Below are positions 6,685 through 13,718 of a stretch of DNA of 14,213 nucleotides, piece after piece. Location of the stretch: assembly GCA_937965895.1 (NCBI GenBank), contig CALCKS010000130.1, positions 1 through 14,213 on the forward strand, in the 5' to 3' direction. The first letter of the stretch is position 1, and each line of letters begins with the position of its first letter. The notes under the pieces are model-generated. The model saw nothing but the letters and a program-made list of their open reading frames with translations, was not told where the DNA came from and did not search any database. The position numbers and the translations under genes are program-made. The DNA comes from an uncultured Campylobacter sp. GTDB taxonomy: Bacteria > Campylobacterota > Campylobacteria > Campylobacterales > Campylobacteraceae.

Positions 6685-6910
6685 TATAACAAAAGAAAAG
6701 CTAAGATTAGTGGTGTCTATGCTTGAAGACAAAAAGGCCGACCGAAAAAAGTTAAAACTAGAAGAAGCAAAGCTAAAACTACTATTAAACGACCCTTTAC
6801 CGAATATCTCGACCGAGTTTAAATTAATCAGTCGCGGAAACATCAAACAAGCCTTGATATCCATAATAGATAAACATTTCATAATACCTACTCTAAATAA
6901 AATTTTATAA
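6674..6910 (+). CDS. Small charged helical protein, third gene of yqjDEK-like trio
   Basis: A 78-aa product starting at GTG 6674, inside the end of the previous gene. AAGG at 6664-6667, six bases upstream, supports this start; an ATG at 6719 would give a shorter form but has no better site. Residues 1-40 are highly charged and helical (KEKLRLVVSMLEDKKADRKK), rich in Lys, Leu and Glu. The second half is mixed, with no membrane segment. I do not recognise a family. Its place after a DUF883 and a YqjE-like gene is like that of yqjK in E. coli, which is also small and basic, but I see no clear sequence match. The prfB promoter follows within 20 bp. Confidence 0.6.
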   Translation: MQSDITKEKLRLVVSMLEDKKADRKKLKLEEAKLKLLLNDPLPNISTEFKLISRGNIKQALISIIDKHFIIPTLNKIL

Positions 6911-6928
6911 ACAACCTTAATCCAAATA

Positions 6929-6937
6929 TGTTATAAT
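6929..6937 (+). promoter_or_regulatory. Extended -10 promoter for prfB
   Basis: TGTTATAAT fits TGnTATAAT exactly and lies 32 bases before the TTG start of prfB. The upstream DNA is AT-rich with no evident -35. This would give prfB and the genes after it their own transcript apart from the small membrane genes upstream. Confidence 0.72.
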
Positions 6938-6969
6938 CACGCCAAAAAGCACAAAAAAGGTCTTAAATT

Positions 6970-8070
6970 TTGGATAATTACGAATACACGGAACTCCTAA
7001 AAACCCTAAACACGAAAGTAGAAAATATCGCGGGCGTCGTAAAACCCGAGAGTATCAAGGCTCGCCTAAAAGAGATCGAGGAGATGGAAAACGATCAAAA
7101 TTTCTGGCAAGACATCGCAAAAGCGGGCGCCATCGGCAAAGAAAAAACGAAAATTTCAAATATCTTAAATAATTTCCTAAATGCCAAAAGCGCCGTAGAC
7201 GACGCAAAGGATCTATACGAGCTGGCAAACTCTGAAAACGACGAAGAGACGATAAACTCGCTCTTTGCCGAGGCTGGCGAGTTAGAGGACAAGATAGTAA
7301 ATTTAGAGATTTCTATGCTGCTTAGCGGCGAGGATGACGGCAAAAACGCTATCGTCACCATACATCCCGGCGCTGGCGGTACGGAGAGTAACGACTGGGC
7401 GAGCATGCTATACCGCATGTATCTGCGCTTTTGCGAGCGCGAGGGCTTTAAGGTCGAAACTCTAGACTTCCAAGAGGGCGAAGAAGCCGGGCTAAAAGAC
7501 GTTAGCTTTATCGTCAAAGGCGTAAACGCCTACGGATATCTAAAGGCCGAAAACGGCATCCACCGCTTAGTACGAACCAGTCCGTTTGATAGCGCGGGTC
7601 GCCGCCACACGAGCTTTACCAGCGTGATGGTAAGCCCCGAGATTGACGACGACATCGAGATAGAAATCGACGAAAAAGACCTAAAAATCGACACCTACCG
7701 CGCGGGCGGAGCAGGCGGTCAGCACGTAAACAAAACCGAGTCTGCCGTACGCATCACTCACGTGCCCACCGGCATCGTCGTGCAGTGTCAAAACGACCGC
7801 AGCCAGCACAAAAATAAGGCCACCGCGATGAAAATGCTAAAATCGCGCCTCTACGAACTAGAGCTAATGAAACAGCAAGAAGCCGCCGGCAGTATCGAAA
7901 AAAGCGAGATCGGCTGGGGTCATCAGATCCGCTCATACGTGCTTTTCCCATATCAGCAGGTCAAGGATAACCGCAGCGGAGAGGCATATAGCCAAACCGA
8001 CGCGATACTAGACGGCGACATAAAAAAGCTCATCGAGGGCGTTTTGGTAAGTCAAAAAAGCATAAACTAG
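6970..8070 (+). CDS. prfB: Peptide chain release factor 2
   Basis: RF2 reads UGA and UAA stop codons and triggers peptide release in the ribosome's peptidyl transferase centre. The 366-aa product carries the RF2-specific tripeptide SPF at 204-206 (anticodon-like loop) and GGQ at 249-251, whose Gln is the catalytic residue normally N5-methylated by PrmC. The start is TTG at 6970, giving the N terminus MDNYEY; AAGG at 6957-6960 lies nine bases upstream, and the next in-frame ATG would remove about 38 conserved residues. Unlike E. coli prfB, no in-frame UGA or CUU-UGA frameshift site is present, so autoregulation by programmed frameshifting is absent. It is followed 11 bp later by a small gene and rclA, probably on the same transcript. 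Confidence 0.96.
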   Translation: MDNYEYTELLKTLNTKVENIAGVVKPESIKARLKEIEEMENDQNFWQDIAKAGAIGKEKTKISNILNNFLNAKSAVDDAKDLYELANSENDEETINSLFAEAGELEDKIVNLEISMLLSGEDDGKNAIVTIHPGAGGTESNDWASMLYRMYLRFCEREGFKVETLDFQEGEEAGLKDVSFIVKGVNAYGYLKAENGIHRLVRTSPFDSAGRRHTSFTSVMVSPEIDDDIEIEIDEKDLKIDTYRAGGAGGQHVNKTESAVRITHVPTGIVVQCQNDRSQHKNKATAMKMLKSRLYELELMKQQEAAGSIEKSEIGWGHQIRSYVLFPYQQVKDNRSGEAYSQTDAILDGDIKKLIEGVLVSQKSIN

Positions 8071-8081
8071 AAAGGAAAAAT

Positions 8082-8387
8082 ATGGAAATTTCAGCTCTTT
8101 TAAACCAACTAGGCTACAACGAAAACGACGCGACCACCGCGCAAGTTAAGCGCATCCTAAACAACTGCGACGGATTAAATTTAAGCAGTATTATCACGCT
8201 AAACGACCATCTAAAACCACTAGGCGGCTTTGTCGCGATGAGCGGTAGCGATGACGTGTTTAAGATAAAAAACGCAGGCAAAATGCCAGGTGCGCTAAAC
8301 GTGATCGAAAACTGGGCTGAAAAAAACAAGATAAATATAAAAAGAGTAAATGAAACTACGCACTACATACTAGGAAAAAACATATGA
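8082..8387 (+). CDS. Conserved-looking small protein of unknown function
   Basis: A 101-aa soluble protein with no signal peptide, membrane segment or Cys cluster (one Cys, in NNCDG). I do not recognise a family. Residues 1-35 look helical (NENDATTAQVKRILNN), the middle carries a GGFVAMSGSDDVFKIK turn-strand segment, and the end is a helix (ALNVIENWAEKNK) followed by a strand. AAAGGA about six bases before the ATG is a good ribosome binding site. It lies 11 bp after prfB, and its stop overlaps the rclA start as ATGA, so it is probably translated together with rclA. A role as an accessory to that reductase is only suggested by this coupling. Confidence 0.78.
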   Translation: MEISALLNQLGYNENDATTAQVKRILNNCDGLNLSSIITLNDHLKPLGGFVAMSGSDDVFKIKNAGKMPGALNVIENWAEKNKINIKRVNETTHYILGKNI

Positions 8388-9727
8388 AAAACTACGATAT
8401 CATCGTCATCGGCTTTGGCAAGGCCGGCAAAACTCTCGCCGTAAAAGCCGCAAATTTAGGCAAAAAGGTCGCCGTAATCGAAAAATCGGCGCAGATGTAC
8501 GGCGGCACGTGCATAAACATCGGTTGTATCCCGACTAAAAAGCTAGTAAATTTAAGCAAAGAAGCGCAATACGTAAATAATAACGTCGCGGGCGAATACT
8601 TCACGCTAAGTATCGAGAAAAAAGACGCTCTCGTTTCCGCGCTTAGAGCTAAAAATTTCGCTATGCTTGACGGCAACGCAAACATCGACGTGATAAACGG
8701 CACGGCTAAATTTATAGATAAAAACAGCATCGAAGTCACGGCTACGGATGGCTCAAAAAGCGTGATTACCGCGCCGACGATCGTTATAAATACGGGTTCG
8801 ATTAATGAAAAACCAAACTTTGAGGTTAGTTCAAATTTTGCTTACGACAGCACGGGGATTTTAAATCTAAAAACGCTTCCAAAGCACCTAGTAGTCGTGG
8901 GCGGCGGATATATCGGGCTTGAGTTTGCCTCGATGTTTGCCGAATTTGGCTCAAAAGTTACCATCGTAGCTCGCTCGGGCGTGCTAAAAAACGAGGACGA
9001 GGACGTAAAACAGAGCGTAAAAGAGCTACTACAAACGCAAGGCGTCGAAATTTTAGAGGGTTGCGAAGTTAAAAATTTAAAAGATTGCGCGCTGATTTTT
9101 ACCCAAAACGGCGAAACAAAATGCCTTGAAGCGGACGCGTTTTTACTAGCGACCGGACGAGTAGCGGCGACTGCGGAGCTAAATTTAAGCGCAGCCGGCG
9201 TACAAACGGATGCCAAAGGAAACGTGTCGGTAAACGAGTTTTTGCAAACCGCTCAGCCGCATATCTATGCAGTAGGCGACGTTCGCGGCGGCGAGCTTTT
9301 CACGTACACGAGCCTAGATGATTTTCGCATCGTCTTTGACAAGCTTTTTGGCGCCGGCAAACGCAGTACTCTAAACCGCTCTCCTCACGCTAGCACGCTT
9401 TTTACCGAGACTCCGCTAGCTAGCATCGGACTAAACGAAAAACGGGCCGCGGCGCAAAATTTGGACTTTAAAGTCCTAAAACTCGCACTAGCAGCAGTTC
9501 CCGGCGCAAAGGTAGTCGGCAACGAAACCGGATTTTTAAAAGCGATCGTGGACGCAAAAAGCGGCAAAATTTTGGGCGCGGCGTTTCACTGCGTTTATGC
9601 AAACGAGCTTATTAACGAGATCGCCGTCGCGATGGCTCTTGGTGCGGGTGCTGATTTCTTTAAAAATCAGATTTTCACCCATCCTAGCATCAGCGAAGCG
9701 CTAAACGACCTCTTTGGACAATTTTGA
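8384..9727 (+). CDS. rclA: RclA-like pyridine nucleotide-disulfide oxidoreductase
   Basis: A 447-aa flavoprotein of the class I disulfide reductase family, closest in pattern to E. coli RclA, a reductase that protects against reactive chlorine species and has been reported to reduce Cu(II). Visible parts: an FAD-binding Rossmann motif GFGKAG (10-15), as in RclA; the redox pair C43/C48 in GGTCINIGC followed by IPTK; a second dinucleotide site VVVGGGYIGLEFASMF near 168-183 for NAD(P)H; a second FAD motif 'YAVGDVRGG' leading into TYTSLDDFRIV; and the C-terminal dimerisation domain ending THPSISEALNDLF, with H433 and E438 as the likely catalytic dyad. Length is normal. The ATG overlaps the stop of the small gene upstream. 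RclA differs from lipoamide dehydrogenase by its QIFTHPS ending, and no dehydrogenase-complex genes are nearby. Exact substrate is inferred. Confidence 0.87.
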   Translation: MKNYDIIVIGFGKAGKTLAVKAANLGKKVAVIEKSAQMYGGTCINIGCIPTKKLVNLSKEAQYVNNNVAGEYFTLSIEKKDALVSALRAKNFAMLDGNANIDVINGTAKFIDKNSIEVTATDGSKSVITAPTIVINTGSINEKPNFEVSSNFAYDSTGILNLKTLPKHLVVVGGGYIGLEFASMFAEFGSKVTIVARSGVLKNEDEDVKQSVKELLQTQGVEILEGCEVKNLKDCALIFTQNGETKCLEADAFLLATGRVAATAELNLSAAGVQTDAKGNVSVNEFLQTAQPHIYAVGDVRGGELFTYTSLDDFRIVFDKLFGAGKRSTLNRSPHASTLFTETPLASIGLNEKRAAAQNLDFKVLKLALAAVPGAKVVGNETGFLKAIVDAKSGKILGAAFHCVYANELINEIAVAMALGAGADFFKNQIFTHPSISEALNDLFGQF

Positions 9728-9748
9728 AAACGACGGAAAGGATAAAAA

Positions 9749-10363
9749 ATGAGGAATTTACTTCTTGCTTTTATCGGGCTTTTGTTCGTAGGATGCGCAG
9801 CCTCAAGCGGCGGCGGAGCAGCGAGCGATAACGCTGATTACGACTTTAACAAACGAGCGATCGATATACTAAAGCCAAAATGCGAAAAAGGTAACTACTC
9901 GGCTTGCAACGATCTAGCCATCAGCTACCAAAATTTGCAAGACCACAAAACCGCTCTCAAATACTACGAAAGAGCGTGCAAAAACAACTATCAGCTAGCT
10001 TGCACCAATCTAGCCAATATGTATCAATCGGGCCTTGGCGTAGACAGGGATAAAAATAAAGCTTTGGAGATTTTTAACGCCTCTTGCACGAACGGAGGGG
10101 CGATATCTTGCTACTATTTAGGCGACTTTTACCGCTCCGGCGACGAGGGCAAAGAGCCTGACTACGTCGCTGCCATGAGCGCATACGAAAGAGGCTGCAA
10201 GCTAGGAGACATCCCGTCATGCACGAATACGGCAGTGCTATACGAAAACGGCCTAGGCGTAGCGCAGGACGAGTCAAAAGCCAGAAACATCTACCGCTCG
10301 GCGTGCTTTAGCGGCGATACGTCCGCATGCGACAACCTAAAAAGAATGGGTAGAAAACGCTAA
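9749..10363 (+). CDS. Sel1-repeat, cysteine-rich (Hcp-like) lipoprotein
   Basis: A 204-aa lipoprotein. The signal peptide ends in a lipobox LFVGC, giving lipidated C16, followed by a Ser/Gly-rich tether (AASSGGGAAS). The rest is a series of Sel1/TPR-like helical hairpins, each with a CX7C pair: C45/C53, C77/C85, C113/C121, C150/C158 and C186/C194. This spacing is that of the Helicobacter cysteine-rich proteins (Hcp), in which each pair forms a disulfide within a hairpin, so an oxidising periplasmic location fits. Typical Sel1 'YQSGLGVDRDKNKAL' and 'YENGLGVAQDESKAR' motifs are present. Such proteins usually serve as protein-binding scaffolds; the partner is unknown. It lies 21 bp after rclA with AAAGGA before its ATG, is last in the run from prfB, and is followed by a terminator. 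Confidence 0.87.
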   Translation: MRNLLLAFIGLLFVGCAASSGGGAASDNADYDFNKRAIDILKPKCEKGNYSACNDLAISYQNLQDHKTALKYYERACKNNYQLACTNLANMYQSGLGVDRDKNKALEIFNASCTNGGAISCYYLGDFYRSGDEGKEPDYVAAMSAYERGCKLGDIPSCTNTAVLYENGLGVAQDESKARNIYRSACFSGDTSACDNLKRMGRKR

Positions 10364-10386
10364 ATTTAAGGAGCCGAATTTACTAC

Positions 10387-10414
10387 GGCGGGTCAACTCA
10401 GACTCGCCTTTTTT
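10387..10414 (+). terminator. Intrinsic terminator after the Sel1 lipoprotein gene
   Basis: Stem GGCGGGT / ACTCGCC (seven pairs, one G-U) around an eight-base loop, followed directly by six T. It lies 23 bp after the stop codon and probably ends the transcript that starts before prfB. Confidence 0.78.
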
Positions 10415-10654
10415 AAAATCAATCACGTCAAATCTAACTTCAAATTTACTCACCGAAAACTCCGTAAAAACCAAAAAAATACCCGCTAAATTTAGCGCCA
10501 CGCACCCGTAAATTTAACTCCACAAATTTACCTTTGCGATATTTCGCTTGATTGGCTAACGTTGCGTAAATTTGAGCACATTTAAAACAACAATCCTTTG
10601 CCGCAAATAACAAAAAGAAACAACGCTAGATTTGAGTAAATTTATAAAAAGTAG

Positions 10655-10681
10655 AAAACGGGGGCTCAAATTTAAGCCCCC
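10655..10681 (-). terminator. Intrinsic terminator after the TonB-dependent receptor gene
   Basis: Read on the minus strand, GGGGGCT pairs with AGCCCCC (seven perfect pairs) around an eight-base loop TAAATTTG, followed by GTTTTC. It lies 24 bp after the receptor's stop and is in the right direction. The T run is short. Confidence 0.72.
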
Positions 10682-10705
10682 AGGTGCATGAATTTAGAAT
10701 AAAAA

Positions 10706-12703
10706 TTAAAATTTATAAGAGACGTTAACCTTAAAGTTTCTGCCCGGCTCCCAGTCGATCGCGTTCGCATCGCCCGTATATTCGGCTATTCTTTGAGAGT
10801 GCGAGACGTAGGCTTTGTTAAATACGTTATAAACGCCGGCGTTTATCTCAAGCCCCTTAAATTTACCGCTGCTTGGCGCATAAGTGAGATAGATATCACT
10901 CACGGCGTAGCTCGGGATATGTACGGCAGCGTCGTTGCCAGCACTCGTCGTGTCTTTCGAGGCAAAATAAATAAGATTATAACCCACGAGCGTATCGATA
11001 GCGTTTATCGAATACTCGGCGTTAAAGGTGTATTTGTCGCCTTGGTCGCGGTAGCCGATGATATTTGACGTGTAGTAGCCGCCGCTACCGTTTCTCACGC
11101 GGTCTTTATATCTTACTTTTTGATGAGTGTAGCTAGCGCCAAGACTTAGCGCGTCAAGGTTTAACCTCGCCAAAAGCTCGACGCCGTCGATATCTGCGCC
11201 GCCTGCATTGATCCTATAAAGCACCGGATTTATACGTCCGCCCGCTGCATTATTATCTACGATTAGATTTTTGTATTTGGTTTTAAAGTATTTAGCTACG
11301 AAGCTAACGTGTCCCGTTTCGCTAAACTCGCCCTTGTAGCGTCCGCCGATCTCGTAGCTATCGCCCGTAGTAGCCTTTAGATCAGGGTTTGCTCTGTATC
11401 CTAGCGCCGTACCCCTACTAGAGCCGCTAGCTAGCATAGACTCCATAACGTCCGGCCCTCTAAACACTTTAGCGTAGCTGGCAAATACGCCAAGCCCTTT
11501 CATAAACTCGTAATCAAGCGCCAAAGCCGGCGAAAATTCGTCAAATTTGTATTTGTACCCGCCGATATTTGCGCCGGTGCCGTTATAGGTCTTCAGCTCG
11601 TGGCGCTCGTATCTGATGCCAGGAGTCACGGTTAGGCCTGCAAATTTGATCGCATCCTCTAAGTAAAACGAGTAGTTGTTTACTTTTTCGGGGCGGTTGT
11701 TTTGCGGCTTGTTAAAATTTTCACTGTGGTAGTACTCCGCGCCGTATCTTAGCGTCTGCGTCACGTCGCCTGTTTCTACCACTGTTTTTGCTTTCGCGCT
11801 TAGGCCTCTAGTTTTTACACCCCATTTGCTACCGTCGATTCTCTGATGCTTCGTATGATACGCCGTTACGTCTAGATTTAGCAGTTCGCTCGGCGTAAAT
11901 TCGTATTTTAGCGTCGTCGTGTCGCGCTCGTATTTGCGGTAGTCATCATTTGTATGCCAACTACCAAATTCTGCTCTTAAAGGATAAAGTCCCTTGTAGT
12001 GGTTGTGCTCGTGAGAGAGCGATATCCTGTGCGCATCTAAAAAGCTATATCCGAGCTTAAAAAGATAGCTAAGGTCGTTGCCGTCGCCGCCGATTTTCTT
12101 ACCGTTACCGCTCTTGCCGTAGTCGTAGCCTTTGTGATTTAGCGCGGCTAAAAAGTCAAGTCCCTCGACGGGCGCGGTAAATACCGTGAGTCCTTGCGAA
12201 AATTCGTCGTTATTTGAGGCGTAGCCCGTTTTGATTTTCGCACCGATGATTTCGCCCTCTTCTAGCAGGTCTCTAGCGTCCACCGTCCTAAAGGCTACCG
12301 AACCGCCCAGAGCCCCAGCACCGTTTACTACAGAGCGCGAGCCGACCTCAACGTCGATGGCTTTGATCAGATCAGGGTCGATTAGTAGGTCTGCGTTGTG
12401 GTGAAAGGTATTTCCGTTTTGCTTCGCGCCGTCGATCGTGATATTTAGGCCGCGGTCGCTCACGCCCCTCATGTAAATTTTTTGGTTCATGCCGTTCGTG
12501 CCGCCTACATAAACGCCGGGAATATCACGCATGACGTCTTTTAGTATGCCTGCATTTCTCGTGCTTATCTTTACGTCGTCTACGCCGTAGCCGCCGCTAG
12601 TGCTGCTTACCTCTACGCCGCTTAGCGTTACGTTTTCGGCGGCATTTGCGCCGATAGCTAGAGCCGCGACGAAAGAAATCTTCGCAACATTGTTAAAACT
12701 CAT
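10706..12703 (-). CDS. TonB-dependent outer-membrane receptor, heme/hemoglobin type
   Basis: A 665-aa gated porin that takes up an iron compound, probably heme, with energy from TonB. The signal peptide covers residues 1 to about 21 (ending ANA-A). A TonB-box-like VTLSGVEVSS follows, then the plug: ISTRNAG...DVMRDIPGVYVGGTNG and VGSRSVVNGAGALGGSV. The 22-strand-type barrel starts near 150 and ends in NFKVNVSYKF, with the C-terminal aromatic that the Bam machinery reads. Heme-receptor marks are FRGP (414-417; usual FRAP) and NPDL (439-442), and H101/H102 in the plug near where ShuA-type receptors place a heme-binding His. The FRGP-NPDL loop has no His, unlike ShuA; Y436 is the nearest possible ligand. 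The gene diverges from exbB-exbD-tonB. GAGGAG before the ATG fixes the start. The exact substrate is uncertain; chuA-like naming is possible but unproven. Confidence 0.9.
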   Translation of the reverse strand: MSFNNVAKISFVAALAIGANAAENVTLSGVEVSSTSGGYGVDDVKISTRNAGILKDVMRDIPGVYVGGTNGMNQKIYMRGVSDRGLNITIDGAKQNGNTFHHNADLLIDPDLIKAIDVEVGSRSVVNGAGALGGSVAFRTVDARDLLEEGEIIGAKIKTGYASNNDEFSQGLTVFTAPVEGLDFLAALNHKGYDYGKSGNGKKIGGDGNDLSYLFKLGYSFLDAHRISLSHEHNHYKGLYPLRAEFGSWHTNDDYRKYERDTTTLKYEFTPSELLNLDVTAYHTKHQRIDGSKWGVKTRGLSAKAKTVVETGDVTQTLRYGAEYYHSENFNKPQNNRPEKVNNYSFYLEDAIKFAGLTVTPGIRYERHELKTYNGTGANIGGYKYKFDEFSPALALDYEFMKGLGVFASYAKVFRGPDVMESMLASGSSRGTALGYRANPDLKATTGDSYEIGGRYKGEFSETGHVSFVAKYFKTKYKNLIVDNNAAGGRINPVLYRINAGGADIDGVELLARLNLDALSLGASYTHQKVRYKDRVRNGSGGYYTSNIIGYRDQGDKYTFNAEYSINAIDTLVGYNLIYFASKDTTSAGNDAAVHIPSYAVSDIYLTYAPSSGKFKGLEINAGVYNVFNKAYVSHSQRIAEYTGDANAIDWEPGRNFKVNVSYKF

Positions 12704-12859
12704 TTTTTCTCCTCTTTAAATTTATTAAATTTTGCGCCGATTTAGAAAAATATTTAAATTTTGTTTTCTTTAATCCGCTCAGATTTTGAAAACGAATATT
12801 ACAATTCTAAGACTAAATTTTAGATAAAATCATTTAAAATATTACTTGCTTATTCGTTA

Positions 12860-12889
12860 TTGACAATAAATACCATAATCTGATATAAT
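12860..12889 (+). promoter_or_regulatory. Near-consensus sigma-70 promoter of exbB-exbD-tonB
   Basis: TTGACA (12860-12865) and TATAAT (12884-12889) are both perfect and separated by 18 bp, with TGA before the -10 making it an extended -10 as well. It lies about 30 bases before the exbB ATG. Such a full consensus is unusual in this group and implies strong expression when not repressed. Confidence 0.8.
12861..12875. promoter_or_regulatory. Fur-box-like operator overlapping the exbB promoter
   Basis: TGACAATAAATACCA matches the 7-1-7 pattern TGATAATnATTATCA at 11 of 14 positions. It covers the -35 box and part of the spacer, where bound Fur-iron would block RNA polymerase. Control of a TonB system by Fur is well known in Campylobacter; this particular site is inferred from sequence likeness in AT-rich DNA. 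Confidence 0.5.
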
Positions 12890-12919
12890 TGGCGCGCAAA
12901 TTTTATAAGAAGGTAATAA

Positions 12920-13348
12920 ATGGAATTTCTCAAACACAACGTTGATTACATTATCATCGGCATTTTAGGGCTTATGAGTTTTACGGTAGTGTGGCTTACG
13001 ATAGAGCGCTTGATCTTTTACGCAAACGTTAAATTTGAAAACTACAAAAACCAAGACGACTTTGAAGAGAGTGTAACCAGAAATTTAACAACGCTTTATA
13101 TCGTTTATTCAAATGCGCCGTATATCGGGCTTTTGGGTACGGTTGCGGGCATCATGGTAACCTTTTACGACATGGGTATGAGCGGCGGCATCGACACTAA
13201 AAGCATCATGGTCGGCCTGTCTCTCGCGCTAAAAGCAACCGCGCTAGGCCTCATCGTCGCGATACCGACGCTAATGATCTACAACGCGTTTATGAGAAAA
13301 GTGGACGTACTCGTAAACCACTACAAGGCTTCACGTGAGAATGCCTAA
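12920..13348 (+). CDS. exbB: TonB-system energy transducer, ExbB
   Basis: ExbB forms, with ExbD, the inner-membrane proton-driven motor that energises TonB. The 142-aa product is of the short ExbB class common in epsilonproteobacteria, lacking the longer N-terminal and cytoplasmic parts of E. coli ExbB. Three membrane segments are visible: about 9-30, 67-83 and 100-122. The last two carry the MotA/TolQ/ExbB channel signature: APYIGLLGTVAGIMVTF and LKATALGLIVAIP. A cytoplasmic loop lies at about 35-62. AAGG with a six-base spacer precedes the ATG. It is the first gene of exbB-exbD-tonB and overlaps exbD. Confidence 0.93.
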   Translation: MEFLKHNVDYIIIGILGLMSFTVVWLTIERLIFYANVKFENYKNQDDFEESVTRNLTTLYIVYSNAPYIGLLGTVAGIMVTFYDMGMSGGIDTKSIMVGLSLALKATALGLIVAIPTLMIYNAFMRKVDVLVNHYKASRENA

Positions 13349-13718
13349 AAAAGAGGGATTAAACGTAATCCCACTCATAGATATTATGCTCGTTTTGCTA
13401 GCTATCGTGCTTAGCATCTCTACCTTTATCGCTCAAGGCAATATCAAAATCGACCTGCCAAACAGCGAGAGCGCGGAAAAAAAGCAAGACGAAAACGATA
13501 AAATCGCCGTTTTAATTAATAAAGATAATGAATTTTTTATAGGCGAAGAGAAAATCGCCGAGGAAAATTTAAAAGAAAAGCTAAACGAGATAAAAAACGA
13601 AACGTTAATAGAACTCAAAAGCGATAAAGAGAGTAAATTCGACTCGTTTATCAAGGTTATCGACATACTAAAAGAAAAAAATCATGAAAACTTCGCTATC
13701 ACAACAACAACTGAATAG
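13335..13718 (+). CDS. exbD: TonB-system transport protein, ExbD
   Basis: ExbD is the single-span partner of ExbB; a conserved aspartate in its membrane helix carries the proton-driven step. The 127-aa product has a short basic N terminus, a membrane segment at about 12-34 containing PLIDIMLVLLAIVL with the key Asp at 16, and a periplasmic part rich in Lys and Glu with the LPN and 'IAVLINKDNEFF' strands of the family. The start is either GTG 13335, with AAGG six bases upstream, or ATG 13341 two codons later; both lie inside the exbB end. The gene ends 35 bases inside tonB. The C-terminal tail (ITTTTE) is short for the family but complete in the frame. Confidence 0.92.
   Translation: MRMPKKEGLNVIPLIDIMLVLLAIVLSISTFIAQGNIKIDLPNSESAEKKQDENDKIAVLINKDNEFFIGEEKIAEENLKEKLNEIKNETLIELKSDKESKFDSFIKVIDILKEKNHENFAITTTTE

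Larger units (their letters stand above)
10364..10705. other. 342-bp intergenic region rich in AAATTT words
   Basis: Apart from the two terminators I see no gene or RNA here. The region holds eight AAATTT words (at 10362, 10442, 10488, 10510, 10524, 10568, 10638 and 10668) and a perfect 14-bp palindrome cgctaaatttagcg at 10484-10497. The two genes on either side converge here, so no promoters are expected. Confidence 0.6.
12704..12919. promoter_or_regulatory. Divergent control region between receptor and exbB
   Basis: This 216-bp AT-rich stretch separates the receptor from exbB-exbD-tonB. The exbB side has a clear promoter (12860-12889) with an overlapping Fur-box-like sequence. For the receptor a ribosome binding site (GAGGAG) is clear, but I could not pick a convincing -10 box; a weak TGTAATAT on the minus strand is one candidate. 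Joint iron control of both sides would be expected. Confidence 0.6.

Noticed and set aside
6970..7080. Possible programmed frameshift in prfB as in E. coli
   Set aside because: The frame is continuous from the TTG start, with no in-frame UGA and no CUU-UGA slip site.
10793..11068. 91-residue open frame on the + strand inside the receptor gene
   Set aside because: Antisense to a well-supported TonB-dependent receptor, with no ribosome binding site and no recognisable family.
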